The position numbers were made by a program, and so were the translations under genes. The notes under the pieces were generated by a model. That model searched no databases, was not told where the DNA came from, and worked only from the letters and a program-made list of their open reading frames with translations. Positions 17,561 to 27,273 of a DNA stretch of 64,000 nt are shown here, piece after piece (positions within the stretch are counted from its first letter, which is position 1; each line of letters begins with the position of its first letter). The stretch comes from Rhodococcus jostii NBRC 16295 (GTDB lineage Bacteria; Actinomycetota; Actinomycetes; Mycobacteriales; Mycobacteriaceae): NCBI RefSeq assembly GCF_001894825.1, contig NZ_BCWY01000016.1, forward strand, positions 1 to 64,000, written 5' to 3'.

Positions 17561-17846
17561 TTTGACCTTGAACATTTGTCGGCACATGCGAGAACGGTGC
17601 TCCACCGCGAACCTGTCAGTTTCAGAAGACGACTTGCACGGGAACCTGCGATTTCGGTTCGCATGCAGTTATCTTCCGACTATCTGTGTTCATCAGTGCT
17701 GTACACGGCCGCCGGTGCACGTGGCGTGCCCCAACAGTCGTGGCTGCTGTTGCGGCGACGGTAGCTCCTCGCACGCGACCGTTCGGTAGAACACCCCATT
17801 GCGAGTGAAATGCGTCAGGTAACGAGAATTGTCACGAGTTCGGCTG

Positions 17847-18335
17847 TCACAGCAGAGGATTGTCGATCTGTTCGCGAAGGATGTCGCCGTGACCTGCGTG
17901 CCTGGCGAACTCCTGGATCATCAGAAGCAGTGTCCATCGCATGCTGACGTTTCCCTCGCGGGGATTGTCCTTGTGGTCATCGAGATCGAAGCGGGACGCG
18001 ATCTCACGTGATCGTTGGCTTGCTCGCTCGAACTCAGCGATGACATCTGCCAGCGACTCGTCGTCGGCGACGGCGAAGGTACCCTCGTCGCGGCGCGAGT
18101 ATCCATCGCATTCGGATTCGTCGAGTCCCGCCCAGAACCGTTGGAACCAGATCCGTTCAGCAGCAGCGGCATGCTTGATCAACGAGATCGGTGTCGTCAG
18201 CGATACGACGAGTCGTCGGCGGGCGTCGCCATCAGAGAGGCCGCGTGCGGTCTCGATCAGTGCCTCGCGGTTCCGGTCGAGCATGTCCTCGATGATCGAC
18301 CGCTCCGTGCCTGCAGTAATTATGTTGGTGTCCAT
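17847..18335 (-). CDS. DinB/DUF664 family (mycothiol-dependent-type) protein
   Basis: A 162-residue four-helix-bundle protein of the DinB/DUF664 superfamily. In actinobacteria this group includes mycothiol S-transferases and maleylpyruvate isomerase-like enzymes that bind a divalent metal through three histidines. Candidate ligands are the His of LIKHAAAAERIWFQRFWAGL and those of EFARHAGHGDILREQID. The N-terminal helix MLDRNREALIETARGLSDGD is typical. It stands alone, with its start at 18335. The substrate cannot be predicted. The flank 18336-18598 shows no gene. Confidence 0.85.
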   Translation of the reverse strand: MDTNIITAGTERSIIEDMLDRNREALIETARGLSDGDARRRLVVSLTTPISLIKHAAAAERIWFQRFWAGLDESECDGYSRRDEGTFAVADDESLADVIAEFERASQRSREIASRFDLDDHKDNPREGNVSMRWTLLLMIQEFARHAGHGDILREQIDNPLL

Positions 18336-18598
18336 AATCTTTCACACCATTCTGTCGTGTGGTTGGTCAAGGACCGTACGGTATGTATCGGTCGGGTTGG
18401 GTTATGCAAGAAGGCGATCCGGCGCCGAGAAAGCAAAAGAGCATTTGATGTGCTAGCCGTCAGGGACTGTGGCCTCGGGAGTGCCGTGAGAAGCGGCCCG
18501 CGTCAACACCGCAGCCCGGGCTGTCAAGGGACTGCTGCTCAGCATAGCGTATCGCACAGTCGATGCTCGTCTTCTGAAACTGACAGAAACGATCGGAT

Positions 18599-19029
18599 TC
18601 AGAAGCCGGGTGCACGGATTCCTGTGGTTTCCCTTGAGTGCAAGGGCTTCCGATGCCCCGTGATCAGAAGTCCTGTGTACCCTCGGCATCGGATCCACAG
18701 CACCGGTGGGGAGATCCGGTACGCGTCCAGCATTTCACTCGTCTCGGCGGCGTCGGCCGCAGCATTCAGAACCTCAGCCAACCGGCGTGCGAACGCTGGT
18801 GTGAGTTGACCGAGGGCCCCCTCCTGAGCGTAGATGCCGACATACGGAGGGACGGTGCTCGTTCCTGGCTGCTCTCGCAATTGACGCGTGTAGACCGACA
18901 CGTCGCTGTCCCATCGCGCAGAATCCAGTACGCGCGGTTGCCGACGCGTCCGGTGGGTTCGTCCACGTTCACTGCGGTTCCGTATCTTGGAGAATGGGCG
19001 AGATAGTCCTGCAGCGCTTCCCTGATCAC
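18599..19029 (-). pseudogene. Frameshifted hypothetical gene
   Basis: Two frames join into one protein-like sequence. The first reads VIREALQDYLAHSPRYGTAV, NVDEPTGRVGNRAYWILRDG. After a shift near 18890-18915 the second reads DVSVYTRQLREQPGTSTVPP, YVGIYAQEGALGQLTPAFAR and RLAEVLNAAADAAETSEML. Both halves are clean coding sequence. I recognise no family. Confidence 0.55.
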
Positions 19030-19332
19030 GTCGGTGAGATTTCAACCTTCCGCCTCCGCCTTACCCGCCCCTGGCACAGGGCGATGCCATCGCGACAGGT
19101 CCCAGATCACGCCCCCGCGTGACCATCCCAGGAGCGCTCGGCGCGCCCCCCGACGAGCGAGCTCACCGCCACCAACGGACACCACCGGCGGATCGACACC
19201 GAACTCGGTTACGCACTGCCGCAGATGGGCCCGCACGGCACGCCCGCACCACTACAGCGTCCGCCCCAGCGCGCACGTCGCGGCGACAATGGACCCGGCA
19301 ACCCGCGTATACGCACCAGGAACGGAGAGCCC

Positions 19333-19862
19333 ATGTCTGAGGTCACCATCGTCGGAGCCGGCATCTGCGGGCTGACCCTCGCGATCGCCGCCCGCGGCCA
19401 CGGGCACCGGGTCACCCTGTACGAACGGCAGGAACCCAACTCCGCGGCCGACAACGGTGCCTACCTGACAATGTCTGGGCGAGCTCTCGCCGACCTCGAC
19501 GCCCTCGGGGTCGGCGACACCCTCCGCACAACCGGAATCGAGAGCTGACCACCGCCTTCCCCACACCCGTCCTCGACGTCCGACCCTTCATCGAGGACAC
19601 CCCGACCGTCTACGCCCGCAACGCCGAACAGGTACCCGACCTCCCCACCTGGGGCGATCAACGAACCATGATCCTCGGTGACGCCGCCCACGGCATGTCA
19701 CCCGCAGCAGGCCAAGGCGCCTCCCTCGCCATCGCCGACGCCCTCACCACCGCAGCCGTCCTCCACCCGCACACCCCCGAATCAGCATTTACCACCGCGA
19801 TCGGCCGGCGCCGCACCGCCACCGACCAGGCCCGCACCACGACCCGACGAACCACCCGATAG
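19333..19862 (+). pseudogene. FAD-dependent monooxygenase with internal deletion
   Basis: The start is good (GGAG before the ATG at 19333) and gives the FAD-binding MSEVTIVGAGICGLTLAIAA (GxGxxG) and YERQEPNS. The frame stops at 19548. A second frame supplies the C-terminal FAD motif MILGDAAHGMSPAAGQGASL (GD box) with AIADALTTAA, ending at 19862. About 200 middle residues are missing, so this is a deletion derivative of a PHBH-fold flavoprotein hydroxylase. Confidence 0.8.
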
Positions 19863-19994
19863 CCCGGCCAACTGAACCATGTTGCCCCGCTGGCAATCAC
19901 GGGGACGAGCTACACATGCCGGCCACCTGATTCCGGGGCTCACCGAGCACCGCAGCAGAAACACTGCGAGCACGGTCATCGCGGGCAGTATCCT

Positions 19995-20632
19995 TTCGTG
20001 TTGCTCCATCACACCCTGTGGCGACTCGACGGCGTGTGGGAGGAACTTCGGGCAGGCCGGTATCGGACACCGCAGACGGGAATTCATCAGCCCTGATGTC
20101 ATCCGGCGCACGCTGGGTCCGTCGACTGCGACGATGGTTCCACGCCGATCCCGGAATGGAAGCAGGACAGTCTGGCGTGGCGCTTCGCCATGACCGACGA
20201 CAGTCCGGACTTCCAGGCCCCCCGGCTTTGAGCCACCGGCCGCGTGGCTGCTCGCGATCGGAGCCGTTGCCCGCGATCTGCGGTGCCTGCGATACGGACA
20301 CAACGTGCGGGTCGACCGACTGGTGTGGGAACTCGAAATCAACGACCAGTACACCGTCACGATCGGCTGACGCGGACCAGGAGTCGGTGGATTCAACCTC
20401 TGCCACGGACTATCGATGGATGCCCCCTACCCGCAGGCCGCGGTCTGGGTCGCCGACACCACGCAAGGCGAACTCGCCGGATACGACTTCGTCCAGTGGC
20501 CATCGCGAGGACGGCACATGCTCAACCCCCGCCTGCGTGGCGAATCCGGCTCGCGTGGTTGAGGAACGACCAGCACCAGCTGCCGGCGCTCATCGAGGGA
20601 CCGTCAGGCCCGACCACCGGTTACGGTAGGTG
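19995..20632 (+). pseudogene. Multiply broken hypothetical gene
   Basis: Coding-quality pieces run in order with stops and shifts: TLWRLDGVWEELRAGRYRTP; WKQDSLAWRFAMTDDSPDFQ; ARDLRCLRYGHNVRVDRLVW; then, across an in-frame TGA at 20368, GPGVGGFNLCHGLSMDAPYP and VWVADTTQGELAGYDFVQWP; finally, in another frame, LAWLRNDQHQLPALIEGPSG. At least two stops and two shifts. The family is not recognised. Confidence 0.5.
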
Positions 20633-20925
20633 AAAGTCCGCGCTCAACTGCCACGGCAGCACTGCCGATTACCCCACGGTCAGATTGAAGTCGTCGAGGA
20701 GCGAGGCGGTCACCGCGCTCACCGCAACAGCCCTCATAGCTGTGACGTGAATCCGATACCAGCCCGTATCACCTCATCGACTCTTCAGATCCAGAGTGCA
20801 TGGTCCGGGCCCCTCCGCCGCAGGAGCACTGTCGACCGGTCAGCCACGCGAAGCGGCAACTCGATGCGGGCAACGGCTAACGTGAGGACACGTCTTTCGC
20901 ACGTTCCCTGACCAAGGAGTCCGAC

Positions 20926-21354
20926 ATGGCCCTGCCGATTCCCTCCGGACGGCGTACCAGTGCCGCTCTCGCTCTGGCCACTGCAACGGTTCTGATCGGC
21001 TCAGCCTCCGCCGGCGCCGACCCTGCCACCCCGCCGATTCCTCGCGGCTCCCTCGTGTTCGTCAACGACGTGCTCGGTCCGCAGGACCCCGGCTTCTGGA
21101 ACCCCGATGTCCCGGGAACCCGCGTTCTGACTCCAGTCGAGCCCGGGGTGAGCGTGGTATGCACAAGCGGCTTCGAACCGACCCCCGGGTGCTCGACACT
21201 CGACATGCGCGACTGGACCTCGCCGCAGCGCTCCCTCGTATTCGTCGACGTCCCCATGATCGGACGGCCACCATTGCGAGTGTGGATGGACATCCTCCCC
21301 CGCTTGGACGAGGGCTCCCTGGGGCAACTGATGGAACACCTCTTCCCTCGTTGA
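20926..21354 (+). CDS. Secreted protein of unknown function
   Basis: A 142-residue exported protein. The signal peptide has a basic start (MALPIPSGRR), an Ala/Leu-rich core (TSAALALATATVLIGSAS) and a probable Ala-x-Ala cleavage near SAGA-DPA, about residue 31. The mature part is ~110 residues with two cysteines (VVCTSGFEPTPGCS) that could form a disulfide, and ends in a short amphipathic helix. AAGGAG lies seven bases before the ATG. No domain is recognised. Neighbours are remnants, so context adds nothing. The gap 20633-20925 shows no gene. Confidence 0.75.
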   Translation: MALPIPSGRRTSAALALATATVLIGSASAGADPATPPIPRGSLVFVNDVLGPQDPGFWNPDVPGTRVLTPVEPGVSVVCTSGFEPTPGCSTLDMRDWTSPQRSLVFVDVPMIGRPPLRVWMDILPRLDEGSLGQLMEHLFPR

Positions 21355-21605
21355 CACCGGGCATTCTCAGGTGCTGCGAACCGCCACCCTCGGTGGGCTA
21401 CGAGGAGCCCTGTGAGCCAACCGATCGTCGCTCCAACGAGGAAAAGCTATGACCCGATTGGGCCACGGGTAGACGACACCGATCCCGTCCGCTGTTTGCT
21501 GGTGCCTCACCCGATGCCCCACCTCACGGGCGAAAACCACCCGCCGCCGACAAACCGGCCAGCACCGCCCACCAGCCCACCGCGAAGATCACGGGGTTCC
21601 CTGCG

Positions 21606-22061
21606 ATGTCGAGGCAGTCCATCACCAACTCCCCTCGTGGCGTGTCACTGCCCCGGCACTCGAGAGCAGACTCGAGCGTGTCAGCCCACCGACGGGCTCC
21701 GCCCCGGTCGCCGAGCACATCCCGATCACCGGCGAAGACGACGAAGGTCCTCGAGGGCAGCCTGCGCCAAACGGCCTTGCTCGGGCACGAGAGGATCGGC
21801 ACCGACCACCTCCTCCTGGCCATGCTCGACGACCCCGCCTCCACCGGCGCTCAAATCCTCACCGCCCCCATATCCCTCAACATCAGCGAGGTGCGCGGAC
21901 ACCCCCAGCACAACCTCGCCAACAGGCCCACCCCCGGCCCGCCCACCGCATCCCCATCCGGCTCAACGACGACGAATACACCCTCGCCCTGGGCGCCGCC
22001 CGCACCACCGGACAAAACCTCGAAACCTTCGATCCACGAACGCATCACCGACGCCAAATAA
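21606..22061 (+). pseudogene. Clp N-terminal-domain protein, frameshifted
   Basis: The core reads KTTKVLEGSLRQTALLGHER then IGTDHLLLAMLDDPASTGAQ, a Clp-N (ClpA/ClpC N-terminal) repeat. Continuation appears in another frame as RIPIRLNDDEYTLALGAART, then returns for IHERITDAK. No single frame carries the whole gene and no clear start remains. 22062-22231 holds nothing recognisable. Confidence 0.65.
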
Positions 22062-22231
22062 CCCGAATAGCTATGGGAACCAACGCCGAATGCTGCAGGG
22101 TGTCGTACGAATATACCCTCGGTCGCGGAACCTCGAAAGAGTATTGGACCCCGCGCAGGATCCCCGTGAGAGCCTAATGGGGGTGCAAACGCGTCTCCGC
22201 GGCCTCTCAGTGGGGATCAGGCGGACAGCCC

Positions 22232-23239
22232 TCAACTCGGTTGTGCATCAGAGGCATCGACAGTTCGATGCAAGTTCGCCGCATGAAAACGGTGCAGTGG
22301 TTCGGATGGAGGTGAAGTGGACACTTCAACGAGGAAGTCCATGGCCTCGTGGCCGAAACTGCGCGGGGCAAGGTCTACTGCGAAGATCTGAGAACTTCCC
22401 AACTCACTGACGGGGTCGCCAGCAAGGGAGGCCACGCGAAAATCGTGATCGCTGTTGACGTCGGGGGTCTTCCCGAGCGAGTGCAGCATCGGGAGGGCGC
22501 GCCCGGCCAATCCTTGGGGCCCGAACACGATTGCGTCGACGGCGCATTCACCAGTCAATTTTTCGAGAGCAGCGAACAGTTCGTCCTCGTTGGGGTCTGC
22601 GGGTAAGAGGAGCATGTGCGGCTCGATGCCCTCACGGAGGCACCACTCTTCGAAGCTGCTCTTCGAGTCGGCGGCCCAATGGGGGCCGCGTAGTGATTCG
22701 AGGCCGACGTAGCCCGGACGCCGCGTACCTGTTGATTTGAGTTGCTCGAGAACAAAGTCGACGACGGCGCGATGGTCGATCTCGATCGTTCCCACCGGTT
22801 GCGCGGGCAGCGGAAGGGGGCCGCTCCGTCCGGCGAAGACGATCGGGATCGCGGCCCGGAGCATCCTGTCGACTACCGGGTCGTCGTCGAGAGCATCGAT
22901 GACGAGCGCGCCGTCGACCTGGAAGTGTTCGGACGTTCGCGTATGGAGCGTGAGATCTCGTCCGACGGACGCCGCTGCGTCCGCTGCTCCGAAAGCGAAA
23001 TGCATGTAGAAGGACAGTCCTCGGACCTCCGAGGGAATGTACAACCCGAACGCGCCGGTCGTTCGCCGACGCAATGACCGGGCGGCACGATTCGACACGT
23101 ATCCCATCGACTGTGCGGCCGTCATCACCCGCTGACGCGTGGCCTCCGACACCCGACCGGATCCGATCAACGCATCGGACACCGTCGTCTTCGACAGCCC
23201 GAGTTCGCGAGCCAGATCGATGATCGTCACTGCCGGCAT
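22232..23239 (-). CDS. LacI-family transcriptional regulator
   Basis: A 335-residue repressor. The ATG at 23239 gives the standard LacI headpiece VTIIDLARELGLSKTTVSDA with a hinge near NRAARSLRRRTTGAFGLYIP. The periplasmic-binding-protein-like sensor domain follows (residues ~65-330), with VDGALVIDALDDD and RRPGYVGLE segments. It is divergent from a transporter-amidase operon, with an 18-bp palindrome between them. It therefore probably represses that operon and itself until a polyamine-related ligand binds. The longer frame upstream of 23239 has no coding character. Confidence 0.9.
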   Translation of the reverse strand: MPAVTIIDLARELGLSKTTVSDALIGSGRVSEATRQRVMTAAQSMGYVSNRAARSLRRRTTGAFGLYIPSEVRGLSFYMHFAFGAADAAASVGRDLTLHTRTSEHFQVDGALVIDALDDDPVVDRMLRAAIPIVFAGRSGPLPLPAQPVGTIEIDHRAVVDFVLEQLKSTGTRRPGYVGLESLRGPHWAADSKSSFEEWCLREGIEPHMLLLPADPNEDELFAALEKLTGECAVDAIVFGPQGLAGRALPMLHSLGKTPDVNSDHDFRVASLAGDPVSELGSSQIFAVDLAPRSFGHEAMDFLVEVSTSPPSEPLHRFHAANLHRTVDASDAQPS

Positions 23240-23286
23240 GCCGCAATCGTACTGAGGTTCCGGTTTGGAAACTTCAACAACACTCC

Positions 23287-23340
23287 TTGACATGTGACCG
23301 GCGTTACGTGACGATAAAAATATGCCGGAACGTTCCGGCA
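23287..23340 (+). promoter_or_regulatory. Promoter -35 and LacI operator of the transporter-amidase operon
   Basis: TTGACA (23287-23292) is a consensus -35. The AT-rich GATAAAAATAT (23313-23323) is the likely -10 region, although spacing is long. It is followed by TGCCGGAACGTTCCGGCA (23323-23340), a perfect 18-bp palindrome with the central CG typical of LacI-family operators. Its position downstream of the promoter fits repression. Confidence 0.75.
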
Positions 23341-23373
23341 AATGCCCTGAGGGCCCTACCACGGAGTTTGCAC

Positions 23374-23598
23374 ATGTCATATTCAGCTCGACCGTCCGCG
23401 AGAAGGTCGCGTTCCGCCCTGATACTGGGGCTCCTGGCGCTCGACTTCGTCATTGGGCTGGCACCGACGCTGCACTGGCTGGCCGGCAACGGCACCGCCG
23501 TGGTCTCGATCGGATATTTCGTCGCAGCCGGTGTGTTCATCACGCTGAGCCTGTTCGTGATGACCGCACTCGACTCGGCGGGCGGGGGCGATCATTGA
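23374..23598 (+). CDS. Small two-helix membrane partner of the SSS symporter
   Basis: A 74-residue protein with a basic N-terminus (MSYSARPSARRSRS) and two membrane helices (LILGLLALDFVIGLAP; VSIGYFVAAGVFITLSLFVM). Short two-pass proteins of this kind accompany sodium:solute symporters such as PanF/YhdT. Its TGA overlaps the symporter ATG (TGATG, 23596-23600), so the two are translationally coupled. GGAG lies upstream of the ATG. It is likely an accessory subunit; direct function is unknown. Confidence 0.75.
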   Translation: MSYSARPSARRSRSALILGLLALDFVIGLAPTLHWLAGNGTAVVSIGYFVAAGVFITLSLFVMTALDSAGGGDH

Positions 23599-25151
23599 TG
23601 AACATGCTCATCGGATACGGAGGCATCGCCGTTTTCTTCGTTGTCGTCGTGACGGCCTTGGAGCTCACCAAGCGGAAAGACGCAACCTTCAGTGAGTACG
23701 CGACGGCCGGGCGGTCCTTCGGATCGTTCTTCGGAACCATGGCGTTCCTCAATACGTGGCTGCCAGGGACGATGTTCATCTCGTTCGCCGGGCTCGCCGC
23801 GAGCGCCGGAGTCATCGGTTTCTACTCGATGATCTATTCCCTGCTGGCCGTCGTGCTCATGTTCTTCCTCGCAAAACCCGTACACGATTGGGGTAAGCGC
23901 TACGACCTGAGATCCCAAGCCGACCTGCTCGGCGCCCGCTACAACTCACGCGCGGTCCGGGTAGTTGCCGCAGTGATCGGAATCGCCGCGTCCTTTCCCT
24001 GGATCGTTCTCGGGATGCAGTCGCTGGCACTGGTATTCAAGTATCTGTCATTCGGGCACGTCGGAGCGAACGCGGCTGTGCTGATCGGCATCGTGGTGAT
24101 CGGCCTCCGCCAGATCTGGACGGTCAGATTCGGCATGCGCGGGGTGATCATCAGCGACATGGTGCAGGGCATCGCCGCCTACTTCATCGGGACCCTCATC
24201 GTCCTCGGCCTACTCACCTGGCTTGTCAGCAACGGGCACGGATTCGACAACGTCGCCGCGGACCACTTCGAGCTGCCCGGACCGGGCAGCTCGCTCGGAC
24301 CTCTCTACCTCTTGTCTCTGATTCTCACCGGCGCGCTGGGAGGTTGGTGCTGGCCGGACATCTTTGTCCGGCTGTTCACGGCGAGAAGCGTCGCGACGAT
24401 CAAACGCTCGGCAGTGCAAGCGGCGCCAGTGCTGCTGATCTTCGGGGCGGCATTGACCTTGATGGCGATCGCCGCTTCCAGCGTCCCCGGCGTAGCCGAG
24501 GCGCCCGACGACGTGTGGTTCATCACGGCCGGGGTCGGAGGTGTCGTCCTGATCACCGTCGCCGGTATCTGCGTGGTCGCCGCCACCATGGGCAACGTGG
24601 GTGCCAATCTTCAGGCCCTAGGAACCCAAACCGCCAACGACATCGTCGGCGTTGCACGGGGAGTCCGAGTCACCGATCCGCGGATCGGACGCATCACCGT
24701 TGGCGTGCTGACTCTGCTCGCCGCGCTCGGGGCCTTCGTTACCGCCGGCACCTCCTCCGGATTGATCACCCTCGCCCTCATCTCTTACCAGGGGATCTGC
24801 CAGCTCGCCCCAACATTGTTCCTCGGGATCTTCTGGAGAAGAGGCACCGCCACGGCCGCGGTCTCAGCGATGACCAGCGGGTTCGTGACTGCAGGTGTCC
24901 TCCAGCTGGTCTACCCGATCTCGATCCCCTGGCTCGGAGGCCTCACCTCCGGTGTCGCAGCACTACTCGTCAACGCGGCCGTCTACGTCGCCCTGACCTA
25001 CGCAGCGCCGATGACCACCGCCGAACGCCGGAGAGTGGATCTGCTGTTCGACCGCCTGCACGCTTCGGACGCCGATCCGGACCCCCAGACCCACCCCGAC
25101 CGCGCGGTGGACCTCAATTCCCATACACCACCCATTAGCACCCGCACCTAG
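23598..25151 (+). CDS. Sodium:solute symporter (SSS family)
   Basis: A 517-residue permease with about thirteen membrane helices. Family landmarks are KDATFSEYATAGRSFGSFFG near the N-terminus, SFAGLAASAGVIGFYSMIYS, FFLAKPVHDWGKRYDLRSQA, and GGWCWPDIFVRLFTARS in the middle. It uses the Na+ gradient to import organic solutes. Adjacency to an N-carbamoylputrescine amidase gene suggests a polyamine-derived or carbamoylated amine substrate, which is inference only. The hydrophilic C-terminal tail (DADPDPQTHPD) is variable in the family. Confidence 0.88.
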   Translation: MNMLIGYGGIAVFFVVVVTALELTKRKDATFSEYATAGRSFGSFFGTMAFLNTWLPGTMFISFAGLAASAGVIGFYSMIYSLLAVVLMFFLAKPVHDWGKRYDLRSQADLLGARYNSRAVRVVAAVIGIAASFPWIVLGMQSLALVFKYLSFGHVGANAAVLIGIVVIGLRQIWTVRFGMRGVIISDMVQGIAAYFIGTLIVLGLLTWLVSNGHGFDNVAADHFELPGPGSSLGPLYLLSLILTGALGGWCWPDIFVRLFTARSVATIKRSAVQAAPVLLIFGAALTLMAIAASSVPGVAEAPDDVWFITAGVGGVVLITVAGICVVAATMGNVGANLQALGTQTANDIVGVARGVRVTDPRIGRITVGVLTLLAALGAFVTAGTSSGLITLALISYQGICQLAPTLFLGIFWRRGTATAAVSAMTSGFVTAGVLQLVYPISIPWLGGLTSGVAALLVNAAVYVALTYAAPMTTAERRRVDLLFDRLHASDADPDPQTHPDRAVDLNSHTPPISTRT

Positions 25152-25163
25152 AAGGCAATCCAC

Positions 25164-26165
25164 ATGAGACCCACCCCGGAAACAAAGCCACTGCCAGTGA
25201 CCGTGGCCGCCACCCAGTTCGCCTGCACCTGGGACCTACACGAAAATCTTGCCACCGCCGAGCGCCTGGTACGCAAAGCCGCCGGCGCCGGCGCCCAGAT
25301 CATCGCCCTCCCCGAGTTATTCGAGACGCCGTACTTCTGCCAGAGCCTCGACGACGAGTACTTTTCACTCGCCGCACCCATCGACGAGAACCCCGCGGTG
25401 CAACTGGGACGCGACCTTGCCCACGAACTGCAGGTCGTTCTACCGGTGAGCACATTCGAACGCGACGGTCAGAAGTACTTCAACAGCGTCACCATCATCG
25501 ATGCAGACGGCACGATCCTCGGAACATATCGGAAAACGCACATACCGGAAGGCCCCGGATATCACGAGAAGTTCTACTTCAATCCCGGCGACACAGGCGT
25601 GAGAGCGTGGCGCACGCGTTACGCCACCATCGGCGTCGGTATCTGCTGGGATCAGTGGTTCGTCGAATCGGCGAGAATCATGGCGTTACAAGGAGCAGAA
25701 ATACTGCTCTACCCCACCGCAATCGGATCAAGCCCCACCCCGAACGACCACCACGGTGACCACTCCACCGAACCGGGAGACTTGCAGAATACCGAACTGC
25801 GACACACCCACTGGCAGACCGTGCAGCGCGGACACGCAGCCGCCAACATGATGCCGATCGTCGCAGCCAACCGAATCGGCGTCGAGACCCAGGGCACCAC
25901 GCACATCGAATTCTTCGGGCAGTCCTTCATCACGAACCAACGGGGAGAAGTCGTCGAGGAACTGAGCAATGACAGGGAAGGAGTCATTCTCCACGAGTTC
26001 GATCTGGAGAAGCTGCGCACCCAGCGAGCAAGCTGGGGCCTCTTCCGCGACCGCCGCCCCAGTGCCTACACCGACCTGACCGCCGGTTCATACCCACCAT
26101 CGAATCGAACGACTCCTCTCTCACCCCACCGCAATCGCGCCTCGGTGTCGTCAAGCACCATCTGA
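25164..26165 (+). CDS. aguB: N-carbamoylputrescine amidase
   Basis: A 333-residue nitrilase-superfamily amidase hydrolysing N-carbamoylputrescine to putrescine, CO2 and NH3, the last step from agmatine. The catalytic triad is in place: E51 (ALPELFETPYF), K124 (TYRKTHIPEGPGYHEKFYF) and C161 (GVGICWDQWF). The substrate-specific segments AIGSSPTPNDHHGDHSTEP and HWQTVQRGHAAANMMPIVAANR match AguB. It starts 12 bases after the symporter. The C-terminal ~25 residues beyond SAYTDLTAG (SNRTTPLSPHRNR) are unusual and suggest a lost stop. No agmatine deiminase (aguA) gene is nearby, so carbamoylputrescine may be imported or made elsewhere. Confidence 0.9.
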   Translation: MRPTPETKPLPVTVAATQFACTWDLHENLATAERLVRKAAGAGAQIIALPELFETPYFCQSLDDEYFSLAAPIDENPAVQLGRDLAHELQVVLPVSTFERDGQKYFNSVTIIDADGTILGTYRKTHIPEGPGYHEKFYFNPGDTGVRAWRTRYATIGVGICWDQWFVESARIMALQGAEILLYPTAIGSSPTPNDHHGDHSTEPGDLQNTELRHTHWQTVQRGHAAANMMPIVAANRIGVETQGTTHIEFFGQSFITNQRGEVVEELSNDREGVILHEFDLEKLRTQRASWGLFRDRRPSAYTDLTAGSYPPSNRTTPLSPHRNRASVSSSTI

Positions 26166-26559
26166 CAGTGGACGGACCCGCCACCGCGCCAACCCGATCA
26201 ACCCAACACCGGCATCGGTCACCGCACGGTGGCGTGCCCTCCCGCCACGCAGGGCGAAGGCGCCCGCGCGGCGGTCTGGGTGAGCCCCGACGCCACTCAC
26301 CCGGGCCTGCCCTGCGGCAAAGTGAGCGTGCGCATCGACAGCAATGATCAAGGCTCACGTCAGCTGCCTTACTGGTCTGCATTCCCCTGGTGACCGCGCT
26401 GCGGGACCGGGTGGCCCGACGAGCGGTGCGTCCGGTCGACGCCATCCGAACACCCTCCCCTATACGCTCGTCGAATCGGGATCCAAAGTCATGATGACAA
26501 CAAACCCGACAATCGCACACTGCTGGAGATCCCCATGGATTCCCTCTTGCGCAGCGGGT
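26166..26559. other. Gap with coding debris
   Basis: No intact gene. A plus frame around 26225-26395 reads ARAAVWVSPDATHPGLPCGK then VSVRIDSNDQGSRQLPYW, a protein-like string with no start and no recognised family. Confidence 0.3.
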
Positions 26560-26690
26560 TTCATAAGACATCCGGATCCGGTGTTCGATACATCGGGGTG
26601 ACTCTGGGCTTTCAGGTGGCCAGTCTCATCGGCGCCGGTTCTACACCGTTGATCGCGAGCAGCCTCCTAGCGGCTTCCAGGAGGCACCCG
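26560..26690 (+). pseudogene. MHS/MFS transporter, C-terminal splinter
   Basis: The frame reads VRYIGVTLGFQVASLIGAGS then TPLIASSLLAAS. This corresponds to the late membrane helices of MHS-type transporters (compare YTGTALSHALPTAVVGGTAP in the intact gene at 43883). Everything else of the gene is missing. Confidence 0.55.
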
Positions 26691-26904
26691 GCCGCTGAGC
26701 GTCAGGATTTGCAGCGACGGCCCCGTCACCATCGTCGCGATGTGCCAAATGGTCGAACCCCGGGGACGCGACCTCACCACTGACCCGCTCTGAACTCCAA
26801 GCTTCTGACCTGGGACGCTGGAATCGCGGCTCGCCGCGTCAGCCGCGGGTCCCGCGCCGTTCGCCGGTTGTGCGGACACGCCCGCAGGAGCGTGAATGCC
26901 CCGA

Positions 26905-27057
26905 TCAATCGCTGGGAGGCATGAGGCGTTCGAGCAACTCGGCCAGCTCGGCAATGGTGATCTCGACCGTGCCGAACAGCGGATCACCATCCATAGCGGC
27001 GTGGGCCACAGCCCGGCCGAGACGTTCAATGAGGTCGGCGTGCAGCTGATCGGTCAT
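26905..27057 (-). CDS. Small acidic helical protein
   Basis: A 50-residue ORF: MTDQLHADLIERLGRAVAHA, AMDGDPLFGTVEITIAELAE, LLERLMPPSD. Composition is strongly coding-like (acidic, amphipathic helices around a short beta segment). GGAG lies about ten bases before the ATG at 27057. I recognise no family. Fragments surround it, so it could be a small gene or a leftover domain. Confidence 0.5.
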   Translation of the reverse strand: MTDQLHADLIERLGRAVAHAAMDGDPLFGTVEITIAELAELLERLMPPSD

Positions 27058-27273
27058 GACATATCAGTCTCCGCGAAACCCCGCACCAAGAGGCCCATTC
27101 ATGTCGCCCGCGGTGTGTCCCGCACCAGACGTAGCGCAGGCGGATCCTCGCTCAACACGCAGAAACCAACGTAGAGTACGTCGAAGCACCACCTGTCCCC
27201 TCACCGGTCGCGTCTTCGTCATGACGCACAACATGACAATTTCTGAAGAGAGGGCCACAGCCCTACTCCGCCG

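Noticed and set aside
23322-23597. Longer N-terminus for the SSS symporter
   Set aside because: The upstream frame overlaps the small membrane partner out of frame and looks like noise. The ATG at 23598 is coupled to the partner's stop.
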